Source: Mycolicibacterium austroafricanum
Lineage (GTDB): Bacteria > Actinomycetota > Actinomycetes > Mycobacteriales > Mycobacteriaceae
Direction: 5' to 3'
Assembly: GCF_902705885.1 (NCBI RefSeq)
Contig: NZ_CACSIP010000011.1
Location: 49,134 to 113,133 of the forward strand
Length of the DNA: 64,000 bases
Shown here: positions 39,731 to 51,287 of the stretch, one piece after another
Numbering within the stretch: position 1 is the first letter of the stretch
Layout: each line of letters opens with the position of its first letter
The notes under the pieces: generated by a model
Seen by the model: only the letters and a program-made list of their open reading frames with translations
The model's database searches: none
What the model was told of the DNA's origin: nothing
Made by a program: the position numbers and the translations under genes

Positions 39731-42700
39731 TCAGTTGGATTCGATACTGTCGAACAAACTGTCCAACAGGCTGTCGGACGAATCGTCGACCGCGTCGCCT
39801 TCCTGATGCGGCTCGGTGTCGGGAGCCACCTTGTCGGCCAGGTGGATCGCCAGGGACCCGATGGTCGGGTGGTTCCACAGCATCGTCGCGGACAGCTCCA
39901 CGCCGGCGAGCTGCTCGACCTCTCGCCGGATCGACATCGCCATCACCGAGTTCAGGCCCATCTCGGCGAACGGTCGGTCCGTCTCTACCTCGCTCTCCGC
40001 GATTCGGAGCTCATTGGCCATGATGGCGCGCAGCCCGTCCTCGAGAACGGTCTGCACCTCCTCGGCTGACATCTCAGACCACACCGGCACCTGCGCCGGG
40101 CCGGTCGCCGACTCGGCCGATACCGCGTCGTCGGCCGAGGGCATCGGCGCCATCACCACATGGGGGACGTCGAACGTGCTGACGTACTCCCAGGCGGCGA
40201 ACGCCTCTTCCGGCCTGATCGGCCGGGACCCGAACCGCTGCAGTTCGTCGACGACGACCTGCGCGTCGGAACCGAACCCGAGGCCCTGCCAGGCCACCCA
40301 GTCGAGGCTGACGGTGCGCCCACCCCGCCGATGCCGGCCGCGGGCCAGGCAGTCGAGGTAGGCGTTGCCCGCCGCGTACGCACCCTGACCGGGAACCCCG
40401 AACACGGTGCCTGCCGAGGCCGTGAGGTAAAGGAAATCGACACTATCGGCAGGGAACACCTCGTCGAGCAGTTCGGCGCCGGCCACCTTCGGCCACATCG
40501 TCTGCCGGAGGCGGTCCGTGGCGATGTCGGTCAGCAACTGGCTGTCGGTCAGCCCGGCGGTGTGGACGACACCGCGGATCGGTGGCGCACCCTCGTCGTC
40601 GCGCTTGGCGAGCAACGCGGTGAGCGCCTCGCGGGAACCGATGTCCAGGGCTGCCACCTCGACCGACACCCCGCGCTTCTCCAGCGCCCTGATCGCGTCG
40701 GTCTTGGCCCGTGCGTCGCCGTCGAGCGTCTGCCACTCGCGGCGCGGCGGCAGCGAGGTGCGTCCGGCCAGGACCAGGCGACGCGCCCCACGGTCGGCGA
40801 GCCAGTCGGCGGTGAGCAGCCCCAGAGCGCCCATGCCACCGGTGATCAGGTAGGCGGCGTCGGGACGGCACCGTACGGCCTCGTGGGGGCTGTCCGCGGC
40901 CCGCTCGGCCAGCGTCGTCAGCGTCGGCGACAGGAACTGGCCGTTGTCGAGAACCAGAATCGACTTCGCCGCCACGGGCAGCACAGTGGCCATCGCCGAG
41001 GCGCACGCCCCGATGTCGGCCGGGGCCGCGATGTCGACCAGACCGCCCCACAGCTGCGGCTCCTCGGCGCCGATGACGCCGGCAACGCCCCACAGGCAAC
41101 TCTGCCGCAGCGCCCGCGCCGTGCGTGCGTCGCGGACCCCCTCGGTGACGATCCACAACCGGGGCTCGGTGTGCTGGTTCCGGCCGGCCAGGCGGCGCAC
41201 CAGTTCGGCCACCTCCCCGGTGAGCCGCGCCGCACACTCGAAGTCGCTTTCTGCGCTGTCGTCAGGCCCGGCATCGGGGACGTAGACCACGCAGGCTGCT
41301 TCGGCCTCGTCGGCGAGGGAGTACCCGGCGTCGACGAGCCCGTCCCGCAGGGCGTTCGCGGTGTCACCGTCACCGAGCACCGCGAGCGTGGTGCCGGTCG
41401 TCGGGTGCTTCCCGACGCTCTCCTGGACCCACGGCTGCCAGTCGAGGGCATGCGCGACGGTGCGTGGGTCGGCGGGACCGGAGGTCGGCTGGGCGGGCCC
41501 GGCCTGCACGTCGACGTAACGCAGCCCTCGGATGGCGACTTCGGCGCTGCCGTCGGGAACGGTCACGTCGACGTCGACGACGAGGTCGTCACCGCTGTCC
41601 GAGCGGGGACGCACGGTCACCACCGCGCGGGTATCGGTGAGCTCACCTGTCACCGACACGGCCTCGGCGCCTGCGGGAACCAGCAGGCGCTCGTCGGTGA
41701 TGTCGGTGAGGCGGGCGATCTGCACGGCGGCGTCGAGCAACGCGACCGACGACGCGTCGGGAACGTCGACGTCGGCGCGCAGCGCTCCGGACGCGGCCTG
41801 GCAGGTCTGGATCGACCAGGGGAACGGCTGCCCCTCGACGCCCCACTTGGCCTGCAACTCGTCCACGGTGGACCGGTCGTAGCCGCGTTCGGCGCCCCGG
41901 ACCTCACCGGTCTGCGCCTCCGGTTCGTCGGCGGCAGTGTCGGCGCCGAGCACCGCGGAGACATGGCGCACCCAGCGGTGTGCGGCGGCGTCGGCGGACG
42001 GGGCCGACGACACCGTGATGGTCTCGCCGCTGACCACCACCTGGATCACCTGCGGCTGGCCGACCACGATCGGATGTTCGAACCGCAGGTCCGACAGCCT
42101 GGACGCGCCACACTCGGCGGCCGCGACCGACAGCGTGCGCAGCAGCACCGACATCGGCACCACCTCCACACCCTGGATGCGGTGGAAACCCGGATACGGT
42201 TTGGCCTCCCGGACCAGCCGCGCCTGCCACAGGTGGGTGGGCGGAGTGGTGGCGACCGCGGACCGTTCGCCGAGCAGCGTGCCCGACCGGGGTGCTGATC
42301 CCCCGCGGTGCTCCGGCTTGTGCACCTGCACCCAGTGCTTGGTGTGCGCCCAGGGGGTGGTCGGCAGCTCGGGATGCGGCTCCGGTGCGTGCACGGTGTC
42401 GGGCGGCTGGGTGGTGAAGGTGCTGTTGAGGTGGGTGTGGAAGGTCAGTGTCTCGTCGGTGTCCCGAAGCAGTGTGGGCACGGCGTGGTGGTGGGCGGTC
42501 CCCAACGTGTCGCTGATGCCGTAGGTGAGCAGCGGGTGCGGTGCGACCTCGACGAAGACTCCGTGCTCGGCGCCGGCTGCGGCCACCGCCTGGTGGAAGC
42601 GAACCGGGTTGCGCAGGTTGTCCACCCAGTAGTCGGCGTCGAACACCGGCTCGGGTCCGTCGTGCTCCCGGGTGGTGGTGATCAGCGGGATGGTCGGGGT

Positions 42701-45226
42701 CGCGGGCGCCAGGTCCTGCAGGGCGGCGCGCAGTTCGGGCAGGATCGGGTCGATCGTCGGGTGATGGGACGCGACGTCGACCTCGATGCGGCGGGCCAGC
42801 CGGTCCATCGCCGCCACTTCGGCCATCACCGCGTCGACCTGGTCGGGTGGTCCCGCGATCACCGTCTGGCGCGGCGAGGCGTACACGGCGAGGGTGATAT
42901 CGGGACGGTCCGCGATGAGTTCGGCCGCGGCGTCCGGGTCGAGTTCGATCAGCGCCATCGCGCCCTGTCCGGACAGGCGCGACATCAGCCGTGACCGGGT
43001 GGCGATCACCCGCAGCCCGTCGGCGGTGCTCAGCGCGCCCGCCACCACGACTGCAGCCACCTCCCCCATGGAGTGGCCGATGACCGCGTCGGGGTGGACG
43101 CCGTAGGAACGCCACATCTGGGTCAGCGCCAACTGCACGCCGACCAGAACCGGCTGGATCCTGGCGATACCGGTCACCGGCTCTCCGCCGGCAAGAACCT
43201 GGCGCAGGGAGAAGCCGACCTGCTCGACGAATGTGGGTTCCAACTCAGCCACCGCGGCCGCGAACGCGGGCTCATCGACCAGCAACTGGCGGCCCATGCC
43301 GGCCCACTGCGAACCCTGGCCGGAGTAGACGAACACCGTCCCCGGCCTGCAGGACCCGTCGTGCGGGCCGACGACGCCGGGCGCGGACTGTCCCGCGGCC
43401 AGCGCCTGCAGACCCGCCAGCGCGCTGTCCCGGTCCCGGGCGCAGACCGTCGCGAACTTGGCCTGCCGACCACGATGGTGGTTCAGCGCGTGCGCGATCT
43501 GCGGGAGCGTCGCAGAGGCCCCGGGGCCGGCCATCCACTCGGCCAGCGTCGCCGCTGTCGCCGCGATGCGCTGCGGGGTCTTGCCCGATACCACCAGCGT
43601 GGTCATCGACGGCTCATCGGCGTCGACGACGGCCGGTTCGGAGACCGGGGCGGGCGCCTGCTCGAGCACGATGTGGGCGTTGGTGCCGCCGAAGCCGAAC
43701 GACGACACACCCGCCCGGCGCGGACGGCCCGTCGGCGCCCAGTCGGTGGGTTCGGCGACGACCTTCAACCGCAGTTTGTCGAACGGGATGTGCGGGTTGG
43801 GGGTCTCGTAGCCGAGGTTGGCGGGGAGGCGGCCGTGTTGCAGTGCCAGCACCGTCTTGGCGAATCCCGCGATGCCTGCCGCGGCCTCGGTGTGCCCGAG
43901 ATTGGATTTGATCGCGCCGATCAACAACGGGGCGTCGGCGGTACGCCCGCGACCGAGCACCGTGCCCAGTGCGCGCGCCTCGATCGGGTCCCCCAGCAGG
44001 GTTCCGGTGCCGTGAGCCTCGACGTAGTCGACCTCACGCGGCTCCAGCCCGGCGGCGGTGTACGCGGTGCGCAGCACCGCCATCTGGGCGGCCGGGTTGG
44101 GCGCCATCAGGCCGTTGGACCGGCCGTCCTGGTTCACCGCGGAGCCCCGGACCACGGCCAGGATCCGGTCGCCGTCGCGCTGCGCTTCGGAGAGCCGTTT
44201 GAGGACCGCGACCCCGCAGCCCTCACCCCGCACGAAACCGTCGGCACGGGCGTCGAACGCGTGGCAGCGACCCGACTGAGACATGGCTTCGGCCTCGTCG
44301 AAGCTCCGGGTGACCGCCGGCGACAGCAGCACGTTGACGCCTGCGGCCAGGGCCAGATCAGAATCGCCGGTACGCAGGCTCTGGCAGGCCAGGTGCACCG
44401 CCACCAGTGACGAGGAGCAGGCGGTGTCCACGGTCACCGACGGGCCGCGCAGATCGTAGTAGTACGAGACCCGGTTGGAGATGACGCTCAGCGCGCCGCC
44501 GGTCCCGGAGTAGGCGTTGACCTGGGTGAGGTCCATCGAGGCCATGACGGCGTACTCACCGAGGCAGGCACCGGTGAACACGCCCGTCTGGGTGTGGCGC
44601 AGGGCGTCAGGGCGGATGCCGGCGTGTTCGATCGCTTCGTGGGTGACCTCCAACAGCAACCGCTGCTGGGGATCCATCTTGTCCGCCTCGCTCGGCGAGA
44701 TCTCGAAGTACTCCGCATCGAACTGGTCGATGTCGGAGAGGAACGATCCCCATCGGGTGGTGCCCGCCATCGCCGCGGCACCCTCGGGGGTTCCGTCGTC
44801 AAACCACTTCCACCGCCAGGACGGCACTTCACTGACCGCCGACCGGCCCTGCTCGAGGAACTCCCACAGCTCGTCGGGTCCGTGGATGTCGCCGGGGAAC
44901 CGGCACCCCAGACCGATCACCGCGATCGGCTCCTCGGTCGAGGAACGATGCGCAGGCGAGGCGTCGGCGACCGCTTCGACCTCGCCGCCGGTCAAGAACT
45001 TGGCCAACGCGTTGATCGTCGGGTACTGCCAGAACTCCACCGGGGACACCGTCCGCCCCAGCAGTTCCGACAGCTCACCGGTGAGCACCACCGCATCGCT
45101 GGAGCCGACCGCCAGGTCGTTGAGCGGTGCGTCGAAATCGATTTCGTCGGGGCTGCAACCGATGTTGGTGACGAGATAGTCGACCAACCAGTTCCGAAGA
45201 GAATCCTCGTCGAAAGCAGAGGTCAT
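39731..45226 (-). CDS. ppsA: Initiating type I PKS, PpsA-like (ACP-KS-AT-DH-KR-ACP)
   Basis: The protein has 1831 residues. N-terminal ACP (Ser42 in GSSDAV), KS ~98-525 (Cys270, His404, His445), AT ~630-930 (Ser719 in GHSMGE, VASH 818-821), hotdog dehydratase-like domain ~985-1270 (His1015 in HRIQGVEVVP, Asp in LDAAVQ), KR with TGGMGALG ~1463, Ser1604 and Tyr1617, ACP Ser1760 in GLNSV, and an acidic tail ending LLDSLFDSIESN. It is paired with the FadD26-like ligase just upstream (ATGA overlap). An 85-base gap follows before the second FAAL gene, the largest inside the PKS run. Whether the DH domain is active or structural is unclear, although both catalytic-type residues are present. Confidence 0.9.
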   Translation of the reverse strand: MTSAFDEDSLRNWLVDYLVTNIGCSPDEIDFDAPLNDLAVGSSDAVVLTGELSELLGRTVSPVEFWQYPTINALAKFLTGGEVEAVADASPAHRSSTEEPIAVIGLGCRFPGDIHGPDELWEFLEQGRSAVSEVPSWRWKWFDDGTPEGAAAMAGTTRWGSFLSDIDQFDAEYFEISPSEADKMDPQQRLLLEVTHEAIEHAGIRPDALRHTQTGVFTGACLGEYAVMASMDLTQVNAYSGTGGALSVISNRVSYYYDLRGPSVTVDTACSSSLVAVHLACQSLRTGDSDLALAAGVNVLLSPAVTRSFDEAEAMSQSGRCHAFDARADGFVRGEGCGVAVLKRLSEAQRDGDRILAVVRGSAVNQDGRSNGLMAPNPAAQMAVLRTAYTAAGLEPREVDYVEAHGTGTLLGDPIEARALGTVLGRGRTADAPLLIGAIKSNLGHTEAAAGIAGFAKTVLALQHGRLPANLGYETPNPHIPFDKLRLKVVAEPTDWAPTGRPRRAGVSSFGFGGTNAHIVLEQAPAPVSEPAVVDADEPSMTTLVVSGKTPQRIAATAATLAEWMAGPGASATLPQIAHALNHHRGRQAKFATVCARDRDSALAGLQALAAGQSAPGVVGPHDGSCRPGTVFVYSGQGSQWAGMGRQLLVDEPAFAAAVAELEPTFVEQVGFSLRQVLAGGEPVTGIARIQPVLVGVQLALTQMWRSYGVHPDAVIGHSMGEVAAVVVAGALSTADGLRVIATRSRLMSRLSGQGAMALIELDPDAAAELIADRPDITLAVYASPRQTVIAGPPDQVDAVMAEVAAMDRLARRIEVDVASHHPTIDPILPELRAALQDLAPATPTIPLITTTREHDGPEPVFDADYWVDNLRNPVRFHQAVAAAGAEHGVFVEVAPHPLLTYGISDTLGTAHHHAVPTLLRDTDETLTFHTHLNSTFTTQPPDTVHAPEPHPELPTTPWAHTKHWVQVHKPEHRGGSAPRSGTLLGERSAVATTPPTHLWQARLVREAKPYPGFHRIQGVEVVPMSVLLRTLSVAAAECGASRLSDLRFEHPIVVGQPQVIQVVVSGETITVSSAPSADAAAHRWVRHVSAVLGADTAADEPEAQTGEVRGAERGYDRSTVDELQAKWGVEGQPFPWSIQTCQAASGALRADVDVPDASSVALLDAAVQIARLTDITDERLLVPAGAEAVSVTGELTDTRAVVTVRPRSDSGDDLVVDVDVTVPDGSAEVAIRGLRYVDVQAGPAQPTSGPADPRTVAHALDWQPWVQESVGKHPTTGTTLAVLGDGDTANALRDGLVDAGYSLADEAEAACVVYVPDAGPDDSAESDFECAARLTGEVAELVRRLAGRNQHTEPRLWIVTEGVRDARTARALRQSCLWGVAGVIGAEEPQLWGGLVDIAAPADIGACASAMATVLPVAAKSILVLDNGQFLSPTLTTLAERAADSPHEAVRCRPDAAYLITGGMGALGLLTADWLADRGARRLVLAGRTSLPPRREWQTLDGDARAKTDAIRALEKRGVSVEVAALDIGSREALTALLAKRDDEGAPPIRGVVHTAGLTDSQLLTDIATDRLRQTMWPKVAGAELLDEVFPADSVDFLYLTASAGTVFGVPGQGAYAAGNAYLDCLARGRHRRGGRTVSLDWVAWQGLGFGSDAQVVVDELQRFGSRPIRPEEAFAAWEYVSTFDVPHVVMAPMPSADDAVSAESATGPAQVPVWSEMSAEEVQTVLEDGLRAIMANELRIAESEVETDRPFAEMGLNSVMAMSIRREVEQLAGVELSATMLWNHPTIGSLAIHLADKVAPDTEPHQEGDAVDDSSDSLLDSLFDSIESN

Positions 45227-47001
45227 GTAGTGACGTCCAAACGGCTGAACTCGTCCTGGCGGTAACGATCCACGCAGGCCGAGCGCCGTATCTTGCCGCT
45301 GGTTGTGATCGGGATCGAGCCCGGCGCCACCAGCACCAGGTCGGACACCCGAACGCTGTGGGACTTCTTGATCGCCGAGGTGACCTCGCGCTTGACGGCA
45401 CGCAACGTGTCGAGCGCCTCGTCTTCGGAGTTGCCGCGCTTCTTCATCTCGACGACCGCGACCAGCTGCTCGCTGGTGTCGTCCAGGATCGAGATGGCCG
45501 CGACGCGGCCGCCGGTGATCTCCTGGATGGTGGCCTCGATGTCGTCGGGATAGTGGTTGCGTCCGTCGACGATCAGCAGATCCTTGATGCGGCCGATGAT
45601 GAACATCTCACCCTCGGACATGACACCGAGGTCACCGGTGCGCAGCCAGGTGTTCTGCGGGGTGCCGGGCGACGGGTCGACGATCTCGCCGCCGAACGTG
45701 CGCTCGGTGGCCTGCGGGTTGCGCCAGTAGCCCGTGGCCACCTGCTCGCCGTGGACCCAGATCTCGCCGATCCTTCCGTCGGGATTCTCCAGGCGCGTCT
45801 CCGGATCGACGATGCGCACCGTCGACGACCGTGGGGCGCCGTAGCTCACCAGCTCCGAGCCACCTTCGACACCGCAGCGCTTCGCGTGCCCGGCGGACAG
45901 CTTCTCGTAGTCGAACCGCACCGTCGCGGGCGTGTGGCCGGACGGCGCCGAGATCACGTACAGCGTCGCCTCTGCCAGGCCGTAGGAGGGCCGCACGGTG
46001 GTGTCGGGCATGTTGAACTTGGCGAAGCGCTCGTTGAAGCGCCGGATGGTCTGGGAGTGGATCCGCTCGCTGCCGCTGATGATGCCCAGCACGCCGCCGA
46101 GGTCCATGCCTTCCAGGTCGGCATCGGTGGTGCGGCGCACCGAGAGCTCGAACGCGAAGTTCGGCGCGGCCGACCACGAGTGGGTGTTGAGCGCGAGCTG
46201 CTGGATCCAACGGGCGGGCTTCTGCAGGAAGGCCACCGGGCTCATCAGCACCGCGGGCCGACCCCAGGACCCGTCCGGCCCGTCGGGCGGGCACAGCAGG
46301 GACGCGAAGACACCCTGGATGAGGCCCATGTCGTGGTAGAAGGGCAGCCAGGACACCATCGTGGTGTCCTGCGGCGGCACCCCACCACGGTGCTCCATGT
46401 AGTCGGTGAAGATCTGGTCGAGGTTGGCGATCACGTTCCGGTGGGTCATGATCACGCCGGCGGGCGCCCGGGTGGAGCCCGAGGTGTACTGCAGGTAGGC
46501 GGTCTTGGGCAGCGGCCCGACGTTGACCTCGACGTCGCGCGGCGAGTCGAAGTCCAGCGCGTCGACCTCGATGACCACTGGCGCCACGCCACCGGGCTGG
46601 GCGCCGACGTAGTTCATGATCTCGCCGACGACGGCGGAGGTGGTCAGGACGGCGACCGGCTGGCAGTCGCGCAGCGCGCCGTTGACCCGCTCGTCGAGCT
46701 GGCCCATCGCGGGCACCGGAAGCGGCACGGCGATGAATCCGGCCGTCATGGCGCCGTAGAAGGCGATGATGTATTCCAGGCCCTGGGGCGCCAGGATCGC
46801 GGCGCGGTCACCCTTGGAGCCGTGGCGCAGCAGGCCCTCTGCGACGACCTGGACGCGGTGGTACATCTGGCCCCAGGTCAGGCTTTCGGCGAACCCTGCG
46901 GGATCGACGTCGTAGTCGATGAAGGTATAGGCCACGTCATCGGGCTGCGTCCGCGCGCGATCCGCGAGCAAGCCAGGGATGGTCGACTCGAGCAACGGCA
47001 T
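45223..47001 (-). CDS. fadD26: Fatty acyl-AMP ligase, FadD26-like
   Basis: This 592-residue FAAL has YTSGSTRAPAG, LPFYHDMG, RPSYGLAEATLY, LRTGDLG and GRIKDLLIVDGRNHYPDDIE. The N-terminus (TIPGLLADRARTQPDD) and C-terminus (ITTSGKIRRSACVDRYR) strongly resemble FadD26 from memory. It would form acyl-AMP from a long-chain fatty acid and transfer it to the N-terminal carrier of the PpsA-like protein. AAAGGA lies 9 bases before the ATG at 47001. It is the first gene of the long minus-strand PKS run, so the main promoter should lie in the 561-base gap upstream. Confidence 0.93.
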   Translation of the reverse strand: MPLLESTIPGLLADRARTQPDDVAYTFIDYDVDPAGFAESLTWGQMYHRVQVVAEGLLRHGSKGDRAAILAPQGLEYIIAFYGAMTAGFIAVPLPVPAMGQLDERVNGALRDCQPVAVLTTSAVVGEIMNYVGAQPGGVAPVVIEVDALDFDSPRDVEVNVGPLPKTAYLQYTSGSTRAPAGVIMTHRNVIANLDQIFTDYMEHRGGVPPQDTTMVSWLPFYHDMGLIQGVFASLLCPPDGPDGSWGRPAVLMSPVAFLQKPARWIQQLALNTHSWSAAPNFAFELSVRRTTDADLEGMDLGGVLGIISGSERIHSQTIRRFNERFAKFNMPDTTVRPSYGLAEATLYVISAPSGHTPATVRFDYEKLSAGHAKRCGVEGGSELVSYGAPRSSTVRIVDPETRLENPDGRIGEIWVHGEQVATGYWRNPQATERTFGGEIVDPSPGTPQNTWLRTGDLGVMSEGEMFIIGRIKDLLIVDGRNHYPDDIEATIQEITGGRVAAISILDDTSEQLVAVVEMKKRGNSEDEALDTLRAVKREVTSAIKKSHSVRVSDLVLVAPGSIPITTSGKIRRSACVDRYRQDEFSRLDVTT

Positions 47002-47129
47002 GGCGACGTCCTTTCATCAATATTTCTGCGTCCCGGCTACGTTGCCGTGGATGGCAAACCGATCCGCAGCCCGTGGCCGCGCATCCCCCCGCTCGACCCG
47101 AAGGCTAACACCGAGCCGTCAATAATGTC

Positions 47130-47153
47130 GTCTAATCCGAGGAAGGATTAGAC
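47130..47153. promoter_or_regulatory. Candidate operator: perfect 9-base inverted repeat
   Basis: GTCTAATCC (47130-47138) and GGATTAGAC (47145-47153) are exact reverse complements with a 6-base spacer, an AT-containing dyad about 130 bases upstream of the fadD26-like start. The size and symmetry fit a TetR- or MarR-type dimer site. There is no T-run for a terminator. No matching regulator gene is in the window. Confidence 0.5.
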
Positions 47154-47532
47154 CACGAATTGCTTGCCAGAGGGAAGCGGGCAGTTCGGGGCGGATTTCG
47201 CCGGCAGTGTGCAAACGTCAGTACGCAATTTATTCCCCTGACCGGCATGACAGTTTTGCCAGCTAGGGGAACACCCCACCTAGTCCCACGGTTTCCAGTT
47301 GCTCCAGCCTGCCGGTGCCCGGTGCGCGAGCAGGTGGGCGGAGTGGCCGAAAACAGTGCTCCTATCGTCTTGACGCGTGCGTAAAGGGTTTGCGGATATT
47401 GCACAGCCACGTCGAGTTTTTTCCTGACTCTTCGGTAAGAACCAGCGGTTTTGGGTGCTTCCAGCGCCCGGATCAGCCCGCGAATCTGTGTGCGCGGGTG
47501 TGCTCGGGGCCGCTCACAGCGACGTCACAGGG

Positions 47533-47548
47533 TGTGGTGAACACCACA
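47533..47548 (-). repeat. Short hairpin just downstream of tesA
   Basis: TGTGGTG (47533-47539) and CACCACA (47542-47548) pair with a 2-base centre, starting 14 bases past the tesA stop. In RNA this would give a tight hairpin without a U-run. It may mark a transcript 3' end or be a dyad protein site. Confidence 0.4.
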
Positions 47549-47562
47549 GCCCGATTTCGGGG

Positions 47563-48294
47563 TCAGCGACCGCTGCGATCCCAGATCGCCTGCTCGACCT
47601 CCGGTACCAGGGCGCCCAGATGGTCGTTGAGGTAGAAGTGGTGGCCCTTGAACTCCCGCACGGTGAACCCCGCGGTGGTGCGCTCCGACCACGGCGTCAC
47701 CTTCTCGGCGGTGGCTATCTCGTCGTCGTCGCCGTAGAACACGTGGATCGGGCAGGACAACGTCACCTCGGCGGGACAGTTGTAATTCGCGATCGCCTTG
47801 AGCCCCCGCAGGGTGGGCAGGATCGCGGCGGCGAACTCGGGGTTCTGCATGAACTCCGGGCTGGCGCCGGTCAGCGTGCTGACCGCGGCGAGCAGGCCTT
47901 CGTCGTCTTCGGGGATGTCCTCGTAACCGACTCTGCCGGGGGCGGCACAGGCCGAGACGAACAACGCGGCGATCGGCCTGCCGGCCGCTTCGAACCGGCG
48001 GGCGACCTCGAATGCCAGCAGCCCGCCCATGCTGTGACCGAAAAAGGCGATGGGTCCGCCGTGGTCCCGGTCCGGCGAGACCATCTTGCAGACCTCGTCG
48101 GCCAGCGCCGGCAGGCTGGTGAACGACGCGAAGTCCTGCTTGCCGCGCTGCCCCGGATACTGCACCGCGACCCGCTTGATGTCGGTGGAGAACGTCTTGG
48201 CGAAGGGCACGTAATACTGAGCCGACCCCCCGGCGTGCGGGAAGATGAACAGCTTCGGCTGGGTCTCCACAGTCCCTTGCGCACCTCCGGTCAT
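47563..48294 (-). CDS. tesA: Type II thioesterase, TesA-like
   Basis: This 243-residue alpha/beta hydrolase has the thioesterase opening KLFIFPHAGGSA, nucleophile GHSMGG (Ser88), an Asp in YGDDDE and the C-terminal GHHFYL histidine. The length and motifs fit TesA, which in M. tuberculosis works with PpsE in release of the phthiocerol chain. It is next to the fadD26-like gene, as in the M. tuberculosis locus, but the 561-base gap suggests separate transcription. It starts 52 bases after the gcvP stop on the same strand. Confidence 0.92.
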   Translation of the reverse strand: MTGGAQGTVETQPKLFIFPHAGGSAQYYVPFAKTFSTDIKRVAVQYPGQRGKQDFASFTSLPALADEVCKMVSPDRDHGGPIAFFGHSMGGLLAFEVARRFEAAGRPIAALFVSACAAPGRVGYEDIPEDDEGLLAAVSTLTGASPEFMQNPEFAAAILPTLRGLKAIANYNCPAEVTLSCPIHVFYGDDDEIATAEKVTPWSERTTAGFTVREFKGHHFYLNDHLGALVPEVEQAIWDRSGR

Positions 48295-48346
48295 GCGGTC
48301 ACTCTATCGGTCGGCACTGGTTCGGCACGGTGCCCGCCGCCGCTGA

Positions 48347-51238
<2,892 letters not shown>

Positions 51239-51287
51239 GACTGACATCTCCCGACGATTGCCGCGGGCGCGAGGAGCGCATGCGAAC

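Larger units (their letters stand above)
47002..47562. other. Intergenic control region upstream of the PKS operon
   Basis: These 561 bases between tesA and the fadD26-like gene contain no convincing gene and are less GC-rich than the coding sequence in places. As the only large gap before the PKS run, this is the likely promoter region for it. It holds a perfect 9-base inverted repeat at 47130-47153, an imperfect one around 47263-47283 (CTAGG...CCTAG), and a hairpin just after tesA. I could not assign a convincing -35/-10 pair. Confidence 0.6.

Noticed and set aside
17752..45226. Long near-identical DNA stretches among the PKS genes as mobile or recombination repeats
   Set aside because: The similarity reflects homologous KS and AT domains. 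I see no target-site duplications, terminal repeats or transposase genes.
47132..47410. Possible small gene (92 codons, minus strand) in the PKS control region
   Set aside because: It has no domain, no ribosome site and unusual composition; the region looks regulatory.
47514..47535. CRP-like TGTGA half-sites near the tesA end
   Set aside because: The two TGTGA elements are in direct, not inverted, orientation, so they do not form the expected palindrome.
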